Source of the DNA: Pseudomonas graminis
GTDB lineage: Bacteria > Pseudomonadota > Gammaproteobacteria > Pseudomonadales > Pseudomonadaceae
Length of the DNA: 64,000 nucleotides
NCBI RefSeq assembly: GCF_001705435.1
Contig: NZ_MDEN01000069.1
Location: forward strand, 434,001 to 498,000
Direction: 5' to 3'
This document shows, piece after piece, positions 24,577 to 33,491 of this stretch. Made by a program: the position numbers and the translations under genes. How positions within the stretch are numbered: the stretch's first letter is position 1; every line of letters starts with the position of its first letter. The notes beneath the pieces are model-generated. The model made no database searches. It was not told the DNA's origin and was given only the letters and a program-made list of their open reading frames with translations.

Positions 24577-26161
24577 TGTCCAGCGCTTCGGGCAGCATGT
24601 CGGGGTAATCCAGCGTGTAGTGCAGACCGCGGCTTTCTTTGCGCGCCATCGCTGAAGCAATCATCAGCTCTGCCACTTGGGCCAGGTTGCGCAGCTCGAT
24701 CAGATCGCGACTGACCTTGTAGTTGCTGTAGAACTCGGCGATTTCGTCCAGCAACAGCCGCACCCGATGCTGGGCGCGCTGCAGACGCTTGTTGGTGCGC
24801 ACGATGCCCACGTAGTCCCACATGAACCGACGCAGCTCATCCCAGTTGTGGGCGATGATCACGTCTTCGTCGGAATCGGTCACCTGGCTCGAATCCCATG
24901 CCGGCAGGTTTTGCGGCTGGGGGACGTGCTCAAGCTGAGTCACGATGTCTGCCGCAGCCGAGCGGGCGTACACGAAGCACTCCAGCAGCGAGTTGCTGGC
25001 CATGCGGTTGGCGCCGTGCAGGCCGGTGAAGCTGGTCTCGCCGATCGCATACAGTCCAGGCACATCGGTGCGGCCCTGTTGGTCAACCATAACGCCGCCA
25101 CAGGTGTAGTGCGCCGCCGGCACCACCGGAATCGGTTGACGGGTGATGTCGATACCGAACGTGAGGCAACGCTCGTACACGGTCGGGAAGTGGCTCTTGA
25201 TGAAGTCTTCGGACTGGTGACTGATGTCCAGAAACACGCAGTCGGCGCCCAGGCGTTTCATCTCGTGGTCAATCGCCCGGGCAACGATGTCGCGGGGAGC
25301 CAATTCGGCCCTTGGGTCAAAACGCTGCATGAAGCGTTCGCCATCGGGCAGCTTCAGGTAAGCGCCTTCGCCGCGCAGGGCTTCGGTAATCAGAAAGCTC
25401 TTGGCCTGGGGGTGGTACAGGCAGGTGGGGTGGAACTGGTTGAACTCCAGATTGCCCACGCGGCAGCCTGCGCGCCAGGCCATCGCGATGCCGTCGCCGC
25501 AAGCGCCGTCTGGGTTGCTGGTGTAGAGGTAGACTTTCGCCGCGCCGCCGGACGCCAGAATGGTGAAACGCGCGCTGTGGGTGTCGACCTCTCCCGTCAA
25601 ACGATCCAGCACATAGGCGCCCAGGCAACGCTGCCCTTGCAGGCCCAGCCGGGACTCGGTGATGAGATCGACTGCCACGCGCTGTTCCAGCAATTCGATA
25701 TTGGGGCGTGCGCTGGCCTGCGCCAGCAATGTGCGGAAGATCGCCGCGCCAGTAGCGTCGGCGGCATGAATAATCCGGCGATGGCTGTGACCCCCTTCGC
25801 GGGTGAGGTGAAACTCGAAGCCGCCGTCCACGACGGTCGAGGGGTCATCGCGGGTAAAGGGCACGCCAAGGTCGATCAGCCATTGAATGGCCTCGCGGCT
25901 GTGCTCGACGGTAAACCGGACTGCGTCCTCATGGCACAGGCCGCCGCCGGCGTTGAGGGTGTCTTCCACGTGTGACTGTATGGTGTCGGCGTCATCCAGC
26001 ACTGCCGCAACGCCGCCCTGAGCCCAGAACGTCGAGCCGTTCGCCAGATCGCCTTTGCTGAGGACCGCCACGCGCAAATGCCCGGGCAGTGTCAGTGCAA
26101 GACTCAAACCGGCTGCGCCGGAGCCTATTACCAATACGTCGTGCTGGAAATGCTGACTCAT
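24545..26161 (-). CDS. nadB: L-aspartate oxidase
   Basis: A 538-residue flavoprotein that oxidises L-aspartate to iminoaspartate, the first step of NAD synthesis. The dinucleotide-binding fingerprint DVLVIGSGAAGLSLAL is at residues 8-23. STFWAQGGVAAVL, the substrate loop HxxGGHSHRRIIHAADATG and the succinate dehydrogenase-like HYTCGGVMVDQQGRTDVPGLYAIGE segment follow. The C-terminal helical domain contains NKRLQRAQHRVRLL. It is divergent from algU, the conserved Pseudomonas order. It ends inside the 3' end of the ygfX gene on the other strand. Confidence 0.97.
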   Translation of the reverse strand: MSQHFQHDVLVIGSGAAGLSLALTLPGHLRVAVLSKGDLANGSTFWAQGGVAAVLDDADTIQSHVEDTLNAGGGLCHEDAVRFTVEHSREAIQWLIDLGVPFTRDDPSTVVDGGFEFHLTREGGHSHRRIIHAADATGAAIFRTLLAQASARPNIELLEQRVAVDLITESRLGLQGQRCLGAYVLDRLTGEVDTHSARFTILASGGAAKVYLYTSNPDGACGDGIAMAWRAGCRVGNLEFNQFHPTCLYHPQAKSFLITEALRGEGAYLKLPDGERFMQRFDPRAELAPRDIVARAIDHEMKRLGADCVFLDISHQSEDFIKSHFPTVYERCLTFGIDITRQPIPVVPAAHYTCGGVMVDQQGRTDVPGLYAIGETSFTGLHGANRMASNSLLECFVYARSAAADIVTQLEHVPQPQNLPAWDSSQVTDSDEDVIIAHNWDELRRFMWDYVGIVRTNKRLQRAQHRVRLLLDEIAEFYSNYKVSRDLIELRNLAQVAELMIASAMARKESRGLHYTLDYPDMLPEALDTILVPPTFAG

Positions 26162-26380
26162 CTCAGGTACCGGCGTCTAAATGGCCACTAGTATAAGCAA
26201 GTGTGGAACGGCACAATGTCCGCGCTTTATGGCAACGGTGAATCACGGTGGGAGCGGAGTGTGCGCCACCTCGCAATCTCCCGCACCCCGTTTGATGGAT
26301 GCGATCTTTCCCACAGCTTCATATGGATTGAGTCCTACAACTGACGGGGCATGTGTCTTACGGCCAATAATGAACGATGG

Positions 26381-26408
26381 GAACTTTTCACGAACCCGCA
26401 CGTTCAAT
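26381..26408 (+). promoter_or_regulatory. Possible distal AlgU-type promoter
   Basis: GAACTT at 26381, a 17-base spacer, then TCAAT at 26404. The -35 matches the extracytoplasmic sigma consensus exactly, while the -10 deviates from TCTGA. It would lie about 250 bp ahead of algU. Weaker than the proximal site. Confidence 0.4.
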
Positions 26409-26570
26409 AGTGGGTTGCCCATAAAGGAACAGCGTCGACGTTGCGCAGTGGCAGTTTCCAGCCAGTACGAACGTTTTTGACGACAAGATTATTTACGCAG
26501 CCGACCTGGTTCGAGCGGCGTTTTCTGTGCGGGCAGCAGACGCCCGCCGGAAACTTGCTTGAAGGGGGGA

Positions 26571-26597
26571 GAACTTTTGCTTAAAGCCCGAGTCTAT
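26571..26597 (+). promoter_or_regulatory. AlgU-dependent promoter of algU
   Basis: GAACTT at 26571, a 16-base spacer containing AAAGCCCGAG, then TCTAT at 26593, about 60 bp before the algU start. The motif and its neighbourhood closely resemble the autoregulated algU promoter of P. aeruginosa. The rest of the 495-bp nadB-algU gap shows no gene. Confidence 0.75.
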
Positions 26598-26656
26598 GTT
26601 TGCAAGCCTGCGAAAGAGCCGATGCGATGCTCCTTTAAGCTTTATGAGGAGTGTTC

Positions 26657-27238
26657 ATGCTAACCCAGGAAGAAGATCAGCAGCTGGTTGAACGCGTACA
26701 GCGCGGCGACAAGCGAGCGTTTGATCTGCTAGTGGTGAAATATCAGCACAAGATTCTTGGGTTGATCGTGAGATTTGTTCACGACACCCACGAAGCCCAG
26801 GATGTTGCGCAAGAGGCATTTATCAAGGCCTATCGCGCACTTGGTAACTTCCGCGGTGACAGTGCGTTTTATACGTGGCTGTACCGTATCGCCATTAACA
26901 CGGCGAAGAACTATCTGGTGTCGCGAGGTCGGCGTCCGCCGGATAGCGATGTCAGATCGGAAGACGCGGAGTTCTACGATGGCGATCACGGCCTCAAGGA
27001 CATCGAGTCGCCAGAACGGGCATTGCTGCGGGATGAGATCGAAGGCACCGTCCATCGAACCATCCAGCTACTGCCAGAAGATTTGCGTACAGCTTTAACG
27101 TTGCGTGAGTTCGACGGTCTGAGTTACGAAGACATTGCCAGTGTCATGCAATGTCCGGTTGGTACCGTGCGCTCTCGCATTTTTCGCGCTCGGGAAGCCA
27201 TCGACAAAGCCTTGCAACCTCTGTTGCAGGAAACCTGA
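26657..27238 (+). CDS. algU: Extracytoplasmic-function sigma factor AlgU (RpoE/sigma-22)
   Basis: A 193-residue ECF sigma factor controlling the envelope-stress and alginate regulons. Region 2 (about 20-90) includes DVAQEAFIKAYRALGNFRGDSAFYTWLYRIA. Region 4 (about 130-185) includes LPEDLRTALTLREFDGLSYEDIASVM and the helix VGTVRSRIFRAREAI. The ATG at 26657 has GAGGAG upstream and gives the exact AlgU length; a GTG six bases earlier is less likely. It heads the algU-mucA-mucB-mucD operon and is preceded by a promoter it should itself recognise. MucA holds it at the membrane until released by proteolysis. Confidence 0.97.
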   Translation: MLTQEEDQQLVERVQRGDKRAFDLLVVKYQHKILGLIVRFVHDTHEAQDVAQEAFIKAYRALGNFRGDSAFYTWLYRIAINTAKNYLVSRGRRPPDSDVRSEDAEFYDGDHGLKDIESPERALLRDEIEGTVHRTIQLLPEDLRTALTLREFDGLSYEDIASVMQCPVGTVRSRIFRAREAIDKALQPLLQET

Positions 27239-27271
27239 GACAGCGGCGATAGCCACAAGAGAGGAACCGCC

Positions 27272-27859
27272 ATGAGTCGTGAAGCCCTGCAGGAATCGCT
27301 GTCCGCGGTGATGGATAACGAAGCGGACGAATTGGAACTGCGTCGGGTGCTTAGCGCCATTGAAGATGCAGACACACGAGCCACCTGGTCCCGTTATCAG
27401 ATTGCCCGTGCAGCAATGCATAAAGAACTGTTGCTGCCTCATCTGGATATTTCGGCTGCCGTTGCTGCCGGAATCGCTGATGAAGTCAGCCCGTTGAAGG
27501 CCGGTCGCGGCCCTTGGCGTACGCTGGGTCGCCTGGCGGTAGCCGCCTCGGTGACTGTTGCCGTTCTGGCTGGTGTCCGCTTGTACAACCAGGACGAAAT
27601 TGCCGGGGCGCAACTGGCTCAGCAATCTCAGCCGGCCAACGTCGCAATGCCGCAGGCCAAAGGCCCGGCGGTGCTCGCAGGCTACACCGAGGGCGAGCAG
27701 TCCCCGGGTCCGATGGCCAGCGGTGTGCTGCAGAACCAGGCCGGTTGGCATGACCAACGTCTGCCAGGTTACCTGCGTCAGCATGCTCAGCAAGCTGCCA
27801 TGAAAGGCGCTGAAGGCGCTCTGCCATACGCTCGTGCTGCAAGCCTGGAAAACCGCTAA
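27272..27859 (+). CDS. mucA: Anti-sigma factor MucA
   Basis: A 195-residue single-pass inner-membrane anti-sigma factor that binds AlgU in the cytoplasm. The RseA-type N-terminal domain is at 1-78 (LSAVMDNEADELELRRVL), the transmembrane helix is at about 88-107 (LGRLAVAASVTVAVLAGVRL), and the periplasmic tail is Gln/Ala-rich. The frame is intact, with no mucoid-type truncation. GAGAGG lies upstream of the ATG. MucB in the periplasm should shield the tail from the site-1 protease. Confidence 0.95.
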   Translation: MSREALQESLSAVMDNEADELELRRVLSAIEDADTRATWSRYQIARAAMHKELLLPHLDISAAVAAGIADEVSPLKAGRGPWRTLGRLAVAASVTVAVLAGVRLYNQDEIAGAQLAQQSQPANVAMPQAKGPAVLAGYTEGEQSPGPMASGVLQNQAGWHDQRLPGYLRQHAQQAAMKGAEGALPYARAASLENR

Positions 27860-27867
27860 GGAGGATC

Positions 27868-28830
27868 ATGCGCGCCATCCCTCTACTGCCGCTTCTGCTG
27901 GGTGGATGGCTGGTCCTTCCAGCTCATGCCGATGACGCGCAAGACCAGCTGAAACGTCTTGCGCAGGCCGAGCAACGGCAAAGCTACACCGGCACATTCG
28001 TTTACGAGCGTAACGGAAGCTTCTCTACTCACCGAATCTGGCAGCGCGTCGCCGACGGCAAGGTTCGGGAGCATCTTCTTCAACTGGATGGCTCTCCTCA
28101 GGAAGTACTGCGCGTCGACGGGGTCACCCAGTGCGTGAGCGGTACCCTCGAAGAGGGTGTGTCCAGCGTTCCCGATTCTCCGGCCCGAGCTTTTGATGCT
28201 GCCAGGTTGTCATCCTGGTATGACATCAAGTCAGCAGGCACCTCGCGTGTTGCCGGACGTGTGGCCAATGTGGTGACGCTTACCCCCCGTGATCAGCACC
28301 GCTACGGCATCGAACTGCACCTCGACAGTGAAACCGGTCTGCCATTGAAGTCGTTGTTGCTCAGTGACAAGGGCCAATTGCTCGAGCGCTTCCAGTTCAC
28401 CGACCTCAACACCTCGCAGTCGCTGACTGATCAGATGCTGTCGCCAAGTGCTGACTGCAAGCCGGTTGAAGTGGCCAGGTCCAAAGCAGATGCGCCAAAG
28501 CAGAATGTTGCATGGCGCTCGGACTGGTTGCCTCCCGGTTTTGACCTGAGCAGCGCTGCCGCACGCAAGGATCCGGACTCGAAAAGTCTGGTGACGAGCC
28601 TGATGTATGACGATGGCCTCGCCCGTTTTTCGGTGTTCGTCGAGCCCGTCACTGGCGCCGCGGTCACGGACATCCGAACTCAGTTAGGGCCAACCGTTGC
28701 CGTCTCCCGTCGCGTAACCACACCCAAGGGTGATGCGATGGTGACCGTGGTGGGCGAGATCCCCATCGGGACCGCCGAGCGCATTGCGTTGTCGATGCGC
28801 GACGATGCTGCGACCACGAGTAAGAACTGA
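27868..28830 (+). CDS. mucB: Periplasmic sigma-E regulator MucB (RseB family)
   Basis: A 320-residue exported protein with a signal peptide at 1-21 (LLPLLLGGWLVLPAHA-DD). An N-terminal lipid-sensing domain (about 25-200) begins with RLAQAEQRQSYTGTFVYERNG, and a C-terminal MucA-binding domain follows (about 215-312). It binds the MucA periplasmic tail and blocks its cleavage until envelope lipids or lipopolysaccharide displace it. The gene starts eight bases after mucA with GGAGG upstream. No mucC follows it. Confidence 0.95.
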   Translation: MRAIPLLPLLLGGWLVLPAHADDAQDQLKRLAQAEQRQSYTGTFVYERNGSFSTHRIWQRVADGKVREHLLQLDGSPQEVLRVDGVTQCVSGTLEEGVSSVPDSPARAFDAARLSSWYDIKSAGTSRVAGRVANVVTLTPRDQHRYGIELHLDSETGLPLKSLLLSDKGQLLERFQFTDLNTSQSLTDQMLSPSADCKPVEVARSKADAPKQNVAWRSDWLPPGFDLSSAAARKDPDSKSLVTSLMYDDGLARFSVFVEPVTGAAVTDIRTQLGPTVAVSRRVTTPKGDAMVTVVGEIPIGTAERIALSMRDDAATTSKN

Positions 28831-28973
28831 TTCTGCACGCCGGTGATGGCCACTATGAAAAAGGTTTCATTCGGTCGTTTCACGCTCACAAGCCTTTAAA
28901 TATGGGCTTCACTGGTACTGCTGAAATGTTTAGTGCGCTTTGTCGGTTGCAATCGGGTGTATTTTTTTCTATA

Positions 28974-29007
28974 GGTCACAGCTTCGCAGCTGTGGCCTTT
29001 GTTGTTT
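28974..29007 (+). terminator. Hairpin with T-rich tail between mucB and mucD
   Basis: GGTCACAGCTTCGCAGCTG followed by TGGCC is a near-perfect inverted repeat (GGYCACAGCT stem, short loop), followed by TTTGTTGTTT. It lies in the 292-bp gap where mucC would be in P. aeruginosa. It could attenuate read-through to mucD or protect the upstream message. The T-run is interrupted, so termination may be partial. Confidence 0.6.
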
Positions 29008-29122
29008 CAGGGTCCAGGAAACTGGAGCAGACACAGGTGTCACGGGAAGCCGCGACACACAGATGCTTCGCGAGCCTGCGGGCTCGTACCGCTTAACCAT
29101 GCTCGTTGTAAACGGGAGCCAT

Positions 29123-30559
29123 ATGTCGATACCACGCTTGAAACCTTACCTGGCCTGGATGGCCGCTGTGCTGATGCTTGGACAGGTCTTCACCGCTCAG
29201 GCCGAAGCCCTGCCGGACTTCACCTCTCTGGTGGAGCAGGCTTCCCCTGCAGTCGTCAACATCAGTACGCGTCAAAAACTGCCGGACCGCGCGGTTGCCC
29301 AGGGTCAGATGCCTGATCTGGAAGGCCTGCCACCGATGCTTCGTGAATTCCTTGAGCGCAGCACGCCGCCAGGCTCCCGTGCGCCAGGGGGCGGCAAGGG
29401 GGATCGTCAGCGTGAGGCGCAGTCACTCGGCTCGGGCTTCATCATCTCCGCCGACGGGTTCATCCTGACCAACAATCACGTGATCGATGGTGCCGATGAG
29501 ATTCTCGTGCGTCTTTCAGATCGCAGCGAAATGAAGGCCAAGCTGATCGGCACCGATCCTCGTACCGACGTCGCGGTGCTGAAGATCGACGGCAAGGACC
29601 TTCCCACCGTCAAGCTGGGTAATTCCGACAAGCTGAAAGTCGGGGAATGGGTGCTGGCGATCGGCTCGCCGTTCGGCTTCGATCACTCGGTGACCAAAGG
29701 CATCGTCAGCGCCAAGGGCCGCAGTCTGCCGAATGATACCTACGTGCCGTTCATCCAGACCGACGTGGCGATCAACCCGGGTAACTCGGGCGGTCCGCTG
29801 TTCAACATGGCGGGCGAAGTGGTGGGTATCAACTCGCAGATCTTCACCCGCTCCGGTGGCTTCATGGGACTGTCGTTCGCCATCCCGATCGACGTGGCGA
29901 TGGACGTTGCCAACCAGCTCAAGGCCAGCGGCAAGGTCAATCGTGGTTGGCTGGGTGTCGTGATTCAGGAAGTGAACAAAGACCTGGCCGAGTCCTTCGG
30001 TCTGGACAAGCCGGCCGGTGCGCTGGTGGCTCAAGTGCTTGAAGACGGACCGGCCGCCAAAGGTGGTTTGCAGGTCGGCGACGTGATCCTGAGCGCCAAT
30101 GGCACGCCTATCGTCATGTCCGCAGACTTGCCGCACCTGATTGGCAACCTGAAAGACGGCAGCAAGGCCGAGCTGGAAGTGATTCGCGACGGCAAGCGTC
30201 AGAAGCTCACGGTGACTGTGGGTGCACTGCCGGCCGAAGGCGAAGAGATGGGCGCGGCTGACACCGGTGTTGAGCGCAGCAGCAACCGCCTGGGCGTTTC
30301 CGTGGTCGATCTGACCGCTGAACAGATGAAGTCGCTGGACCTGAAGGGCGGCGTCGTCATCAAGGAAGTCCAGGACGGTCCTGCGTCGCTGATCGGTCTG
30401 CAGTCGGGTGATGTCATCACTCACCTGAACAACCAGGCGATCACTTCGTCCAAGCAGTTCACTGAAGTGGCCAAGGGCTTGCCGAAGAATCGCTCTGTCT
30501 CCATGCGCGTGCTGCGTCAGGGTCGTGCGACATTCATCACGTTCAAACTGGCGGAATAG
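29123..30559 (+). CDS. mucD: Periplasmic serine protease/chaperone MucD (DegP family)
   Basis: A 478-residue HtrA-type protease with a signal peptide of about 27 residues (cleavage near FTAQA-EA). The catalytic triad is His119 (TNNHVIDGADE), Asp149 (RTDVAVLKI) and Ser222 (NPGNSGGPLFN). Two PDZ domains follow at about 290-370 and 395-470. It degrades misfolded envelope proteins and negatively regulates AlgU activation. The ATG at 29123 has GGGAG just upstream; longer readings into the intergenic region are not credible. It is followed by a strong terminator. Confidence 0.96.
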   Translation: MSIPRLKPYLAWMAAVLMLGQVFTAQAEALPDFTSLVEQASPAVVNISTRQKLPDRAVAQGQMPDLEGLPPMLREFLERSTPPGSRAPGGGKGDRQREAQSLGSGFIISADGFILTNNHVIDGADEILVRLSDRSEMKAKLIGTDPRTDVAVLKIDGKDLPTVKLGNSDKLKVGEWVLAIGSPFGFDHSVTKGIVSAKGRSLPNDTYVPFIQTDVAINPGNSGGPLFNMAGEVVGINSQIFTRSGGFMGLSFAIPIDVAMDVANQLKASGKVNRGWLGVVIQEVNKDLAESFGLDKPAGALVAQVLEDGPAAKGGLQVGDVILSANGTPIVMSADLPHLIGNLKDGSKAELEVIRDGKRQKLTVTVGALPAEGEEMGAADTGVERSSNRLGVSVVDLTAEQMKSLDLKGGVVIKEVQDGPASLIGLQSGDVITHLNNQAITSSKQFTEVAKGLPKNRSVSMRVLRQGRATFITFKLAE

Positions 30560-30574
30560 CCCGTCGGGAACAGC

Positions 30575-30605
30575 AAAAAGGAGCGGTCAGACCGCTCCTT
30601 TTTTT
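30575..30605 (+). terminator. Rho-independent terminator after mucD
   Basis: AAAAAGGAGCGGTC, an A loop base, then GACCGCTCCTTTTTTT: a 9-bp GC-rich stem flanked by A and T runs, closing the algU-muc operon before lepA. Confidence 0.95.
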
Positions 30606-30730
30606 GTGCCCCCAGGGTGCATGGCGAGCAGGCGCTGCGCGTGAACGTGACGCCTGATCGTTCCTTCAGGTACAATTCCCGGCTATTTTAGGCGGGCAGT
30701 CTGCCTGCGACCTTTTTCGAGTGTTGATCC

Positions 30731-32527
30731 GTGAGTGATTTGAGTCATATCCGCAATTTCTCCATCATCGCCCACATTGACCATGGCAAGTCGACGCTGG
30801 CTGACCGTTTTATCCAGATGTGCGGCGGCCTGACCGAGCGCGAGATGGAAGCTCAGGTCCTCGATTCCATGGACCTGGAGCGTGAGCGCGGGATTACGAT
30901 CAAAGCCCACAGCGTCACGCTTTATTACAAAGCGAAGGACGGGATCACCTACCAGCTCAACTTCATTGATACCCCAGGGCACGTTGACTTCACCTACGAA
31001 GTCAGCCGCTCGCTGGCGGCATGTGAGGGCGCGTTGCTGGTGGTCGATGCCGGTCAGGGCGTAGAAGCCCAATCCGTCGCCAACTGCTACACCGCTATCG
31101 AACAGGGCCTGGAAGTCATGCCGGTCCTGAACAAGATTGACCTGCCTCAGGCCGATCCGGACCGGGTCAAGGAAGAAATCGAAAAGATCATCGGCATTGA
31201 TGCCACCGACGCCGTGGTCTGTAGCGCCAAGACCGGCCTGGGCGTCGACGAAGTGCTGGAGCGTCTGGTTCACACCATCCCGGCACCAACCGGCAACATC
31301 GAAGATCCGCTGCAAGCGCTGATCATCGATTCGTGGTTCGACAACTACCTGGGCGTTGTTTCCCTGGTGCGTGTGCGTCACGGCCGCGTCAAGAAGGGCG
31401 ACAAGATTCTGGTCAAGTCGACCGGCAAGATGCACCTCGTCGATAGCGTGGGCGTGTTCAACCCCAAGCACAGCGCCACCGCTGATCTGAAAGCGGGCGA
31501 AGTGGGCTTCATTATCGCCGGCATCAAGGACATTCATGGCGCGCCAGTGGGCGACACCCTGACCCTGAGCACTACGCCGGACGTTCCGGTGCTGCCCGGT
31601 TTCAAGCGCATCCAGCCGCAGGTCTACGCCGGTCTGTTCCCGGTCAGCTCCGATGACTTCGAAGACTTCCGCGACGCGCTGCAAAAGCTGACGCTGAATG
31701 ACTCTTCCCTGCAGTATCTGCCGGAAAGCTCGGACGCGCTGGGCTTCGGCTTCCGCTGCGGCTTCCTCGGCATGCTGCACATGGAGATCATCCAGGAGCG
31801 CCTTGAGCGCGAGTACGACCTGGACCTGATCACCACCGCACCGACGGTCATCTTCGAGCTTCTGCTGAAGACCGGTGAAACCATTTACGTCGACAACCCG
31901 TCGAAATTGCCAGACCTGTCCACCATCGAGGACATGCGTGAGCCGATCGTGCGGGCGAACATTCTTGTGCCTCAAGAGCACCTGGGCAACGTCATTACGC
32001 TGTGTATCGAGAAGCGTGGCATTCAGCACGACATGCTGTTCCTCGGCACGCAGGTCCAAGTGACCTACGATTTGCCGATGAACGAAGTGGTGCTGGATTT
32101 CTTCGACCGACTGAAGTCGACCAGCCGCGGTTATGCGTCGCTGGACTACCATTTCGATCGTTATCAGTCGGCCAATCTGGTTCGCCTGGACGTGATGATC
32201 AACGGCGACAAGGTCGACGCTCTGGCGCTGATCGTGCACCGTGACAACGCCGCCTACAAAGGCCGCGCGTTGACTGAAAAGATGAAAGAACTGATTCCTC
32301 GTCAGATGTTCGACGTGGCAATCCAGGCCGCCATTGGCGGTCAGATTATCGCGCGTACAACCGTCAAGGCGCTCAGAAAGAACGTACTGGCCAAATGTTA
32401 CGGTGGTGACGTCAGCCGTAAGCGCAAGCTGCTCGAGAAGCAGAAGGCCGGTAAAAAACGCATGAAGCAGGTCGGCAACGTGGAAATTCCACAAGAAGCC
32501 TTCCTTGCAGTGCTCAGGTTGGAATAG
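30731..32527 (+). CDS. lepA: Translation elongation factor 4 (LepA)
   Basis: A 598-residue translational GTPase that binds the ribosome and affects initiation and back-translocation. G-domain motifs are G1 AHIDHGKSTLAD (near residue 15), G3 DTPGHVDF (about 79-86) and G4 NKIDLP (about 133-138). The EF-G-like domains and the LepA-specific C-terminal domain (DVSRKRKLLEKQKAGKKRMK) are intact. The start is a GTG with a spacing usual for this gene in Pseudomonas. It is followed nine bases later by lepB, the conserved lepA-lepB pair. Confidence 0.97.
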   Translation: MSDLSHIRNFSIIAHIDHGKSTLADRFIQMCGGLTEREMEAQVLDSMDLERERGITIKAHSVTLYYKAKDGITYQLNFIDTPGHVDFTYEVSRSLAACEGALLVVDAGQGVEAQSVANCYTAIEQGLEVMPVLNKIDLPQADPDRVKEEIEKIIGIDATDAVVCSAKTGLGVDEVLERLVHTIPAPTGNIEDPLQALIIDSWFDNYLGVVSLVRVRHGRVKKGDKILVKSTGKMHLVDSVGVFNPKHSATADLKAGEVGFIIAGIKDIHGAPVGDTLTLSTTPDVPVLPGFKRIQPQVYAGLFPVSSDDFEDFRDALQKLTLNDSSLQYLPESSDALGFGFRCGFLGMLHMEIIQERLEREYDLDLITTAPTVIFELLLKTGETIYVDNPSKLPDLSTIEDMREPIVRANILVPQEHLGNVITLCIEKRGIQHDMLFLGTQVQVTYDLPMNEVVLDFFDRLKSTSRGYASLDYHFDRYQSANLVRLDVMINGDKVDALALIVHRDNAAYKGRALTEKMKELIPRQMFDVAIQAAIGGQIIARTTVKALRKNVLAKCYGGDVSRKRKLLEKQKAGKKRMKQVGNVEIPQEAFLAVLRLE

Positions 32528-32536
32528 TCAGGCCCT

Positions 32537-33391
32537 ATGTCACTAAATTTCCCGCTGTTGCTGGTCGTCGCCGTGTTTGTCTGCGGTTTGCTGGCCCTGT
32601 TCGATCTGGTCATATTGGCGCCGCGTCGCCGTAACGCGATAGCGAACTATCAGGGCAGCGTGAGCCAGCCTGATGTCGCGGTCGTGGAGCGGTTGAACAA
32701 GGAGCCGTTTCTGGTCGAATACGGCAAATCGTTCTTTCCGGTGTTGTTCATCGTTCTGGTCCTGCGCTCGTTTCTGGTTGAGCCGTTCCAGATCCCGTCG
32801 GGCTCGATGAAGCCGACGCTGGACGTGGGCGATTTCATCCTGGTCAACAAGTTCTCGTACGGCATTCGCCTGCCGGTGATCGACCTCAAGGTCATCCCGG
32901 TCGGAGACCCGCAGCGTGGCGACGTGATGGTGTTCCGCTACCCAAGCGACCCCAACGTCAATTACATCAAGCGGGTGATCGGCTTGCCAGGTGATGTGAT
33001 TCGCTACACCAACGACAAGCAGTTGTTCATCAACGGCCAGTTGGTGGCCAAGCAGTTGATCGGTTCGGAGCCGGGCACGCTGGGCAGCGCAGAGCTTTAC
33101 AACGAGAAGCTGGGCGAAGTGGAACACCAGATCCGTCAGGAAATGAGCCGCTACCGCGCGCCGCCTGATCATGAATGGACCGTTCCGGCCGCGCACTACT
33201 TCATGATGGGCGACAACCGCGACAATTCGAATGACAGCCGTTACTGGGATGATCCCAACATTCCCAAGGACGAGCTGGGCATGGTCCCCGACAAGAACAT
33301 CGTCGGCAAGGCCTTCGCGGTCTGGATGAGCTGGCCTGAACCCAAGCTCAGCCACTTTCCGAACTTCTCGCGAGTCGGTCTGATCAAGTAA
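32537..33391 (+). CDS. lepB: Signal peptidase I
   Basis: A 284-residue inner-membrane endopeptidase that removes signal peptides from exported proteins. Two N-terminal membrane helices are at about 5-27 and 65-82. Catalytic Ser90 lies in PSGSMKPTL and catalytic Lys145 in NYIKRVIGLPGD, at the same numbers as in E. coli. Box E GDNRDNSNDSR is also present. It is cotranscribed with lepA, and a GC hairpin lies seven bases beyond its stop. Confidence 0.97.
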   Translation: MSLNFPLLLVVAVFVCGLLALFDLVILAPRRRNAIANYQGSVSQPDVAVVERLNKEPFLVEYGKSFFPVLFIVLVLRSFLVEPFQIPSGSMKPTLDVGDFILVNKFSYGIRLPVIDLKVIPVGDPQRGDVMVFRYPSDPNVNYIKRVIGLPGDVIRYTNDKQLFINGQLVAKQLIGSEPGTLGSAELYNEKLGEVEHQIRQEMSRYRAPPDHEWTVPAAHYFMMGDNRDNSNDSRYWDDPNIPKDELGMVPDKNIVGKAFAVWMSWPEPKLSHFPNFSRVGLIK

Positions 33392-33397
33392 CCGATG

Positions 33398-33420
33398 CGG
33401 CGCTGCCATTGGCAGCGCCG
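33398..33420 (+). other. Perfect GC hairpin in the lepB-DUF4845 gap
   Basis: CGGCGCTGCC-ATT-GGCAGCGCCG forms a ten-base-pair stem with a three-base loop and no T-run. It could serve as an mRNA stabiliser or processing site upstream of the rnc-era genes. It is shorter than typical RNase III targets. Confidence 0.6.
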
Positions 33421-33491
33421 TATGTCATTCAGGGCCATGTTGCGTGGCCGATCTCGCAGGTGACAGGGAAGGGCTACTCTTGAAAACAATC

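Noticed and set aside
26181..26480. Possible small gene between nadB and algU
   Set aside because: No ribosome-binding site or recognisable domain; the region is occupied by probable promoter elements for algU.
28940..29122. Longer N-terminus for MucD
   Set aside because: The extra residues include the hairpin region and hide the signal peptide; the ATG at 29123 has a proper ribosome-binding site.
30648..30676. Sigma-70 promoter for lepA (TGACGC ... TACAAT)
   Set aside because: The -10 is good but the -35 is poor and the spacing is only by eye; too weak to list.
30683..32494. Minus-strand open frame of about 600 codons antisense to lepA
   Set aside because: lepA on the other strand is a universal gene with all GTPase motifs; the antisense frame is a composition artefact.
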